Assembly (NCBI RefSeq): GCF_011947195.1
Contig: NZ_JAATVY010000011.1
Location: 62,001 to 126,000 of the forward strand
DNA: 64,000 nucleotides
Source of the DNA: Planosporangium thailandense
GTDB lineage: Bacteria; Actinomycetota; Actinomycetes; Mycobacteriales; Micromonosporaceae
Direction: 5' to 3'
The translations under genes and the position numbers were made by a program. The notes below the pieces were generated by a model. It was not told the origin of the DNA. It was given only the letters and a program-made list of their open reading frames with translations, and did not search any database. This document shows, one piece after another, positions 58,489 to 64,000 of this stretch; the first letter of the stretch is position 1; each line of letters opens with the position of its first letter.

Positions 58489-59613
58489 CTACCGCTGCTG
58501 CCCCGGTTCAGGTCGGTGGAGCGTCGTGAGCATGATGGGTATGCCGAGCGCTGCGACGGCCAGACCGAGCGGCAGCACGTGTGACAGTACGGCGACGCCC
58601 AGGGGAGCGGCGAACAGCGCCGCGGCCCGGAACGTGCCCGCCGCCGCCAGGGCATCGGGGCGGCTCTCCGGTCGAACGCCGTCGGTCGCCAGGGACGGCC
58701 CGAGCGTGAGCAGGGTGCCGGCACCGAAGCCGCTGAGTACGAGCGCCGCCGACGTGAGCGGCGCGATCCCCGACATGAGTCCAACCAGGACGGTTCCGAT
58801 ACCGGCGGTGGCGGTGCACGCGACGTAGCCGGTCGTCACGTGCCGCCTGGGCAGCCGGCTGATGACGACGCTGCCGAGGATGTTCGCGGCGTTCGCGCAG
58901 CTGATGAGGGCTCCGATGGTGGACGATGACTGGCCGGCGCGGGCCAGGACGACCGGCCCGTACGAGTTGACCAGGCCGCTCCACGCCCCGCCGGTGGCGC
59001 TGGCCCAGTAGCCGGCCAGCACCGACCGGATCCGCCAGACGTCCCGTAGTCGCGTCCGGCTCTGTTGATTCGCCGGGGCGATGTAGGCCATCGCCCGGGT
59101 CGGCAGTGCGGCGAGCGCGGCGACGACGGCGGCTACGGCCATGGCGGAGACGGAGCGCTGCGTGAGGAGCCCGGCGACAAGTGGCCCGGCGAGCAGCCCG
59201 ATGCTCGACGCGCCGTTCACCGCGGCGATGCCGCGCAGAGAGGAGCCGTTGTCGCGCAGCACGTGCAGTTGGCTGCCGGTCCAGAAGTAGGCGCGGCTGG
59301 CCCCCTGCAGCAGTTCCGCCGCGATGAACGGGACGACCGCCGTCGACCCGGACACCAGCAGCCCGGACGCGGCGAGCAGGCTCGCCGCGAAGCCGACGAG
59401 CGCCCGGTCGGAGTACCGGCGGGACGCGGCGCCGATCGTCATGCGCATCAGGAACTGCGCGACGGCCGACGCCGCCGTGAGGGCGCCGACCGCCGCGACC
59501 CCATACCCGGCGTGCACCGCGAGCAGCGGCAGCGCGACGTTGCTGATGCCGAGCGACAGCGAGTACAGGACCAGTGAGCTCCCGATGGCGGCCGCGTCGC
59601 GGGAGACCTTCAC
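58489..59613 (-). CDS. MFS transporter
   Basis: 374 residues, about 11-12 hydrophobic segments, GTG start. MFS signatures: RMTIGAASRRYSDRALVGFA (loop 2-3) and SSIGLLAGPLVAGLL (helix 5). It starts 18 bp after the enamidase-like gene on the same strand, so the two are probably co-transcribed and the transporter may handle that pathway's substrate. Confidence 0.85.
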   Translation of the reverse strand: MKVSRDAAAIGSSLVLYSLSLGISNVALPLLAVHAGYGVAAVGALTAASAVAQFLMRMTIGAASRRYSDRALVGFAASLLAASGLLVSGSTAVVPFIAAELLQGASRAYFWTGSQLHVLRDNGSSLRGIAAVNGASSIGLLAGPLVAGLLTQRSVSAMAVAAVVAALAALPTRAMAYIAPANQQSRTRLRDVWRIRSVLAGYWASATGGAWSGLVNSYGPVVLARAGQSSSTIGALISCANAANILGSVVISRLPRRHVTTGYVACTATAGIGTVLVGLMSGIAPLTSAALVLSGFGAGTLLTLGPSLATDGVRPESRPDALAAAGTFRAAALFAAPLGVAVLSHVLPLGLAVAALGIPIMLTTLHRPEPGQQR

Positions 59614-59631
59614 GAGCGCCGGTACAACGCG

Positions 59632-60804
59632 TCAGTCCCGGATGGACGCGAGTGCCCGGGGCGGCGGCGTCTGTTCGCTGCGGTGCGTGACGACCGGTTC
59701 GCCGTCCACCATGACCAGCGAGATTCCCGGCAGGTCACCCAGGGCGAAGCACTCGAGCGCGTCGTTCGCCCGGGATCCGACGACCGGGCCGAGGACGACC
59801 AGGTCCGCCGGCCGGCCAACTTCGATGACGCCTTCGCGGAGGCCGTGGAGCCGCGCGGTGTTGCCGGTGCCGGCCGCTACCGCGAGGTTCGGGTCCAGTC
59901 CGCAGACCCCGGCCAGGAAGCAGATGTTGCGGAGCATGCCGCGGGGGATGACGCCGGTGCCGCCCGGCGTGTCGGTGCCCAGCGTGAGCCGCGAGATCTG
60001 ACCGGTCGCGAGCATGTGCTCGACGGTCACCATGGTGGCGCGGTAGTTCATGGAGCTGCAGATCTCGATCCCGGCGTCCGGCAGGTCGTCGATGACCTGC
60101 CGGATCTCGTCGTCGGGCATCGGGATCGGCCCGCCGGAGATGTGGGCGACGACGTCCGGCCGTACGGCGGTGACGAGTTCGTGGCCGGCGACCCGGCTCG
60201 AGCCGGACCGGGACACCCCACCGGAGTGCATCTTCACGGTCATGCCGTACTCGCCCGCCCACCGCACGTACTGCTGCGCTTCACCGTCGCCGAGGTGGGA
60301 CCAGTCGTAGAAGATGAACTTGACGTGCTTGATGTCGTGTTCGGCGAGCCGCTCGAAGTCGCTTTCGGTCAGCCCCGGTACGAGCAGCACGGTGCCGATG
60401 TGCGCCTTGACCCCGGACGGCCGCACCCGCCCGGTGGTCCGCCGCGAGGTGATGGCGAGGCCGGTGACGAGGTCGGGCGTGAGGTCGTCGAACGGCAGGC
60501 CGGGTACGTGCAGTTCGCCGGCGGAGACCATCGTGGTCGTGCCGCCGTGCAGGTAGTTGTGGAACCAGCCGGTCGCGTTCTGTGCCGGTGTCCACTCGCC
60601 GAATGTCGGGTGCACGTGGCCGTCCACAAGGCCGGGCATGACGGTGAGCCCGTTCGCGGACACGACGCGATCGGGTCGGGCCACGTCCCCGCCGATCTCG
60701 GTGATGACACCGTCCTCGATGGTCATGGTCGTGTCCCGGAGCGGCGGGATGTCGCCGCTGCCGGACACGAGCAGGCCGATGTCTGTCACGAGAGTTGTGG
60801 TCAC
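59632..60804 (-). CDS. Amidohydrolase, enamidase-like
   Basis: 390-residue metal-dependent amidohydrolase. GTG start, with GAGGAG at 60811-60816. Motifs: VMPGLVDGHVHPTFGEWTPA (metal ligands), NYLHGGTTTMVSAGELH, MKFIF-type segment HVKFIFYDWSHLG, GMTVKMHSGG, VVAHISGGPIPMPDDEIRQV, EICSSMNYRA and TLGTDTPGGTGVIPRGMLRN. The latter blocks match enamidase of the anaerobic nicotinate pathway, which opens 1,4,5,6-tetrahydro-6-oxonicotinate to 2-formylglutarate. The match is to family pattern; the substrate here may be a different cyclic enamide. Confidence 0.82.
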   Translation of the reverse strand: MTTTLVTDIGLLVSGSGDIPPLRDTTMTIEDGVITEIGGDVARPDRVVSANGLTVMPGLVDGHVHPTFGEWTPAQNATGWFHNYLHGGTTTMVSAGELHVPGLPFDDLTPDLVTGLAITSRRTTGRVRPSGVKAHIGTVLLVPGLTESDFERLAEHDIKHVKFIFYDWSHLGDGEAQQYVRWAGEYGMTVKMHSGGVSRSGSSRVAGHELVTAVRPDVVAHISGGPIPMPDDEIRQVIDDLPDAGIEICSSMNYRATMVTVEHMLATGQISRLTLGTDTPGGTGVIPRGMLRNICFLAGVCGLDPNLAVAAGTGNTARLHGLREGVIEVGRPADLVVLGPVVGSRANDALECFALGDLPGISLVMVDGEPVVTHRSEQTPPPRALASIRD

Positions 60805-60832
60805 GGCGCGCTCCTCAGTTCACATTTGCTTC

Positions 60833-60861
60833 GGAACACTGTATACATGATCCGATGTTCC
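60833..60861. promoter_or_regulatory. Nested palindromes in the enamidase/ALDH divergent gap
   Basis: An outer dyad GGAACA (60833-60838) / TGTTCC (60856-60861) flanks the perfect 8-bp palindrome TGTATACA (60840-60847). TGTATACA-type sites are typical operators of GntR-family (FCD/VanR-like) regulators. No GntR gene is in the window, so the regulator would lie beyond 64 kb or elsewhere. Confidence 0.5.
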
Positions 60862-60877
60862 TAATCGAGAGGTTGCC

Positions 60878-62329
60878 ATGCAGGTGCACCCCAGGATTCT
60901 TCTCGCAGGCGAGTGGGTCGACGGCGCCGGTCCGGAGTCGCTAGACCTCAATCCAGCTCGGCCCTCCGAGGTCGTCGCCCGGGTCCGCACGGCGGGCGAC
61001 CAGGAGATCGACGCCGCCGTCGCGGCCGCCCGCCGCGCCTGGCCGGCCTGGGCGGCGATGCCGATCCAGGAGCGAGCGGCGATCCTCGCCCGTGCGGCCG
61101 CGTACCTCGACGCCTCGGCCGAGACGTTCGGGGAGGAGTTGACGCGGGAGGAGGGCAAGACCCGGGCCGAGGGCATCGGTGAGGTGCGCCGCGCCGCTGA
61201 GATCCTCCGGTTCTTCGCGTCCGAGGGGTACACCCCCAACGGCGAGGTCTACCCCTCCCCGCGCGCCGGTGAGCAGATCCAGGTCGTGCGCCGGCCGGTC
61301 GGCGTCGTCGGGGTGATCACCCCGTGGAACTTCCCGATCGCGATCCCCGCATGGAAAATCGCCCCGGCCCTCGTCTACGGCAACGCCGTGGTGTGGAAGC
61401 CGGCCAGCCTGGTCCCCGTCCTGGCGTACCGGTTGGCGGAGGCGCTCGTCAACGCCGGGCTCCCGGCCGGCGTGCTGTCGCTGCTGTACGCCAAGGGCTC
61501 CGCCGCGCAGGCCCTCGTCGAGCATGCCGGCGTCGACGCCGTCACCTTCACCGGCTCGACCCCGGTCGGCCGGCAGCTCGCCGCTCGCTGCGGTGAGCTG
61601 CTCAAACCGCTGCAGGCCGAGCTCGGCGGCAAGAACGCCGCGGTCGTCCTCGCCGGTGCCGATCTGGAACTGGCCGCGGACCAGGTCGTGCTGGGCGCGA
61701 TGCGCTCCACCGGTCAGAAGTGCACCGCCACCTCGCGGCTGATCGTCGAGGAGGCTGTCGCGGATCCGTTCCTCGAACTACTTCGGGCCAGGGTCGACAG
61801 GCTCCAGGTCGGCGACCCCCTCGAGCCCGGGGTCGACATGGGCCCGGCGGCGTCGGCGGACGCCCGCCAGTCCATCCTGGACCAGATCGCCGCGGCGGTG
61901 CGGCAGGGAGCCGTCCCCGTCACCGGCGGCGAGCCGTACCGTGACGGGCTGCTGGGCGAGGGCTATTTCGTCCCGCCGACCGTCCTGGCCCTGCCCGACG
62001 TCACGCCGGCCCTGTGGCGGGAGGAGGTGTTCGGCCCGGTCCTCGCGGTGGTCCGCGCCGAGTCCGCGCAGCACGCGTTGCACCTGGCGAACGACACCGA
62101 GTTCGGGCTGTCCGGAGCTATCTTCACCAACGACCTCGACGCGGTGATGGCCGCCATCGACCACTTCGAGGTGGGCGTCCTGCACGTCAACTCGGAGACG
62201 GCCGGCGCGGACCCGCACGTGCCGTTCGGCGGCATCAAACAGAGTGGCCTCGGCCCCAAGGAGCAGGGGCGGGCGGCGCGCGAGTTCTTCACGCACTCCA
62301 AGACCGTCTACCTGCGCCCAGCACGTTGA
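60878..62329 (+). CDS. Aldehyde dehydrogenase, alpha-ketoglutarate-semialdehyde-type signature
   Basis: 483 residues. ITPWNFPIAIPAWKIAPALV (147-166), TFTGSTPVGRQLAARCG (223-239), AELGGKNAAVVLAGAD with E248, STGQKCTATSRLIVEE with nucleophile C282, and EEVFGPVLAVVR. The GQKCTATSR form of the cysteine motif is frequent in enzymes oxidising dicarboxylic-acid semialdehydes. It is divergent from the enamidase-like gene (73-bp gap with shared operators) and followed 31 bp later by the ThDP enzyme, so it may oxidise the aldehyde generated by that pathway (2-formylglutarate or similar; inference). Confidence 0.93.
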   Translation: MQVHPRILLAGEWVDGAGPESLDLNPARPSEVVARVRTAGDQEIDAAVAAARRAWPAWAAMPIQERAAILARAAAYLDASAETFGEELTREEGKTRAEGIGEVRRAAEILRFFASEGYTPNGEVYPSPRAGEQIQVVRRPVGVVGVITPWNFPIAIPAWKIAPALVYGNAVVWKPASLVPVLAYRLAEALVNAGLPAGVLSLLYAKGSAAQALVEHAGVDAVTFTGSTPVGRQLAARCGELLKPLQAELGGKNAAVVLAGADLELAADQVVLGAMRSTGQKCTATSRLIVEEAVADPFLELLRARVDRLQVGDPLEPGVDMGPAASADARQSILDQIAAAVRQGAVPVTGGEPYRDGLLGEGYFVPPTVLALPDVTPALWREEVFGPVLAVVRAESAQHALHLANDTEFGLSGAIFTNDLDAVMAAIDHFEVGVLHVNSETAGADPHVPFGGIKQSGLGPKEQGRAAREFFTHSKTVYLRPAR

Positions 62330-62360
62330 CGTCCACCGCACGAGACGGGAGAGGCTACTA

Positions 62361-63986
62361 ATGGATTCAGACGTCCCGGTCGCACGCCGCATCCTCGAAG
62401 CGTTGGCGGCTGCCAACGTCGAAACCGTGTTCGGGCTGCCCGGCGTGCACAACCTCGCGTTCTGGCGGGAGGCGGGAGAGGGCCTGCCGGCCATCGTCGG
62501 CGTCCGGCACGAACAGACGGCGGTGTACGCCGCCGACGGGCTCGCCCGCGCGTCCGGCGGGCTGGGCGTGGCGCTCACCACGACCGGCCCGGGCGCGGCG
62601 AACGCGGCCGGCGCGTTCGGTGAAGCCGCCGCCTCGGGCTCCCCGGTCCTGCTCATCGCCAGCGAGATCTCGACCCGATACGCGAAGCCGGGCGTGAAGC
62701 GTGGCGTCCTGCACGAGAGCCGCGACCAGGCCGCGATCTTCGAGCCACTGGCCAAAGCCGTGTTCCGCCCACGTACCGCCGAGGAGGTCTCGGCGGCGGT
62801 GGGCGAGGCGATCCGCGCCGCGATGACCAGCCCCCGCGGGCCGGTCTACCTGGACGTCCCGACGGACCTCCTCGATGCCCCGGCGCCCGCGGTACGCGCC
62901 CTGGCACTCGCGCCGGTCGAGCCGCCGGCGGACCAGGTGGAGGAGTTGGCCGAGGCGATCGGCCAGGCCCAGCGGGTCGTGATCTGGGCCGGCGGCGGCG
63001 TCGTCCAGGCGGACGCGGGTGATGCGCTGAGCCGGCTGGCCCGCGCGCTCGCCGCGCCGGTCGTCACGACCTACACCGCACGTGGAATCCTGCCCCCCGA
63101 GCACGAATGTCTGGTCGGCCTGCCGCCGCACGAGCCCGAGGTCGCCCGCCTCATCGCCGAGGCGGACCTGCTGCTCGTCGTGGGCTCCGACCTTGACGGG
63201 ATGATGACGCGCAACTGGCAGATGCCGGTTCCGGATCGGATCGCGATCGTCAACTGCGCGGCGGAGGACCTGTCCAAGAACTACCAGCCGGCCGTGGCGG
63301 TCCTCGGTGACGCCCGGATCACCCTCGAACGGCTGCTGGATCTCCTGCCCGACGGTGCGCGCGACCTGCCGGACCTGGCGGCGCTGCGGCGTACCCTCCA
63401 CGACCGGCTCGGCGCGGACGGGCGCAACGAGGAGCCGCTGCGATTCCTGGCTACGGTGAACGGCGTGCTCGCCCCGGACACTCCGGTGGTGGCGGACATG
63501 GCCATCCCGGGGTACTGGTTCGGCGGGTACGGTGCGGTGTCGCAACCTCGGCGGCTGCAGTACCCCGTGGGCTGGGGCACGCTCGGCTACGCGCTGCCGG
63601 CGTCCATCGGCGCGGCGGTCGCCCAGGCCGGCCCGGTGCTCGCCATCTGCGGCGACGGCGGCATCATGTTCGCCCTCGGTGAGCTGGCGACGATCGCGCA
63701 GGAACGGCTTCCGGTCACCGTCCTGCTCGTCGACGACGGTGGGTACGGCATGCTGCGTTTCGACCAGGACCACGCGGGTGACCCGCATCGCGGCGTCGAC
63801 CTGCTCGCACCGGACTGGGCCCAGTTGGCCCAGTCGTTCGGGATCGCCGCCGCCGTGGTCCAGGGGGTCGGCGAGGATCTCCGGCGGGCGCTCCAGGACG
63901 CGATCGGAAGCAAGGAGCCACGGCTGGTGGTGTGCCAGGCATCGATGATCCCGCCCCGGACGACGTCTCCCCGGTGGTTCGAGTGA
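62361..63986 (+). CDS. Thiamine-diphosphate-dependent enzyme (acetolactate synthase/benzoylformate decarboxylase-like)
   Basis: 541 residues in the three-domain ALS-like fold. N-terminal ThDP-activating glutamate in GVRHEQTAVYAADGLARASG; middle domain RVVIWAGGGVVQADAGDALS; C-terminal ThDP motif ICGDGGIMFALGELATIAQE followed by VTVLLVDDGGYGMLR. In the canonical GDG...NN motif the second part is NN; here it is DD, a variant found in several uncharacterised relatives. GGGAGAGG precedes ATG 62361. It may decarboxylate or ligate a 2-keto acid of the enamidase/ALDH pathway. Product class cannot be told from sequence. The final 14 bases of the window hold nothing. Confidence 0.9.
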   Translation: MDSDVPVARRILEALAAANVETVFGLPGVHNLAFWREAGEGLPAIVGVRHEQTAVYAADGLARASGGLGVALTTTGPGAANAAGAFGEAAASGSPVLLIASEISTRYAKPGVKRGVLHESRDQAAIFEPLAKAVFRPRTAEEVSAAVGEAIRAAMTSPRGPVYLDVPTDLLDAPAPAVRALALAPVEPPADQVEELAEAIGQAQRVVIWAGGGVVQADAGDALSRLARALAAPVVTTYTARGILPPEHECLVGLPPHEPEVARLIAEADLLLVVGSDLDGMMTRNWQMPVPDRIAIVNCAAEDLSKNYQPAVAVLGDARITLERLLDLLPDGARDLPDLAALRRTLHDRLGADGRNEEPLRFLATVNGVLAPDTPVVADMAIPGYWFGGYGAVSQPRRLQYPVGWGTLGYALPASIGAAVAQAGPVLAICGDGGIMFALGELATIAQERLPVTVLLVDDGGYGMLRFDQDHAGDPHRGVDLLAPDWAQLAQSFGIAAAVVQGVGEDLRRALQDAIGSKEPRLVVCQASMIPPRTTSPRWFE

Positions 63987-64000
63987 CCGGCCCGCTCGAC

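Overview
The window is high-GC DNA with dense, often overlapping genes (ATGA/GTGA junctions), frequent GTG starts, several apparently leaderless genes and many IclR/PucR/MarR-type regulators. This points to an actinomycete (Actinomycetota; possibly a Micromonosporales- or Streptomyces-like soil genome). The sequence alone does not fix the genus. It looks like a catabolic accessory region: transporters, oxygenases, dehydrogenases, CoA-transferases and local regulators. I saw no rRNA, tRNA, CRISPR array or intact insertion sequence.

Layout. (1) 1-6013, minus strand: a sugar-phosphate operon of trehalose-6-phosphate phosphatase, GH65 phosphorylase, beta-phosphoglucomutase-like HAD protein and phosphoketolase (cut by the window edge). 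A MarR regulator with a TTA codon is divergent from it. (2) 6.8-11.4 kb: a stress/regulatory stretch with two small DksA/TraR zinc-finger proteins, a tandem universal stress protein and a PucR/CdaR-type regulator. The first DksA-like gene sits directly behind a U-tract intrinsic terminator, so attenuation is possible. (3) 11.6-15.5 kb: a class III CoA-transferase divergent from an acyl-CoA dehydrogenase, then a PucR regulator. (4) 15.8-25.4 kb, plus strand: a ten-gene operon for a polar amino-acid ABC importer, IclR regulator, HisC-like aminotransferase, Rieske oxygenase, HutD-like protein, flavin/2Fe-2S reductase, and FAD- and FMN-dependent 2-hydroxyacid dehydrogenases. (5) 25.4-34.5 kb: a second IclR regulator, then hutH, hutU, an M20 hydrolase, hutF, hutI and an MFS transporter, a nearly complete five-step histidine pathway. 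(6) 34.6-38.6 kb: a glycogen-debranching-type enzyme, an NmrA-like reductase and a decayed VirB4-like conjugation ATPase fragment. (7) 38.6-48.7 kb: divergent operons. Leftward are an IclR regulator, CoA-transferase, short citrate-synthase/citryl-CoA-lyase-like protein and aconitase. Rightward are a TcuA-like flavoprotein, an MHS symporter and an aldehyde dehydrogenase. (8) 48.8-56.6 kb: a flavin monooxygenase, a membrane protein, a His-tailed DHA2 exporter, a CopZ-like metallochaperone, an ABC/FtsX exporter and a GNAT acetyltransferase. (9) 56.7-64 kb: MocA-like and XdhC-like molybdenum-enzyme maturation proteins, an MFS transporter, an enamidase-like amidohydrolase, an aldehyde dehydrogenase and a ThDP-dependent enzyme.

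How it fits together. Block 4 beside block 5 suggests a system that imports a histidine-like compound, removes a substituent with a Rieske oxygenase, converts hydroxy acid to keto acid to amino acid, and feeds the hut pathway. Block 7 reads as a self-contained tricarboxylate route: symporter, tricarballylate-type dehydrogenase to cis-aconitate, aconitase to citrate, CoA transfer, then citryl-CoA cleavage. Block 9 looks like part of an N-heterocycle (nicotinate-like) route whose molybdenum hydroxylase lies outside the window. These pathway readings are inference; family assignments are firmer.
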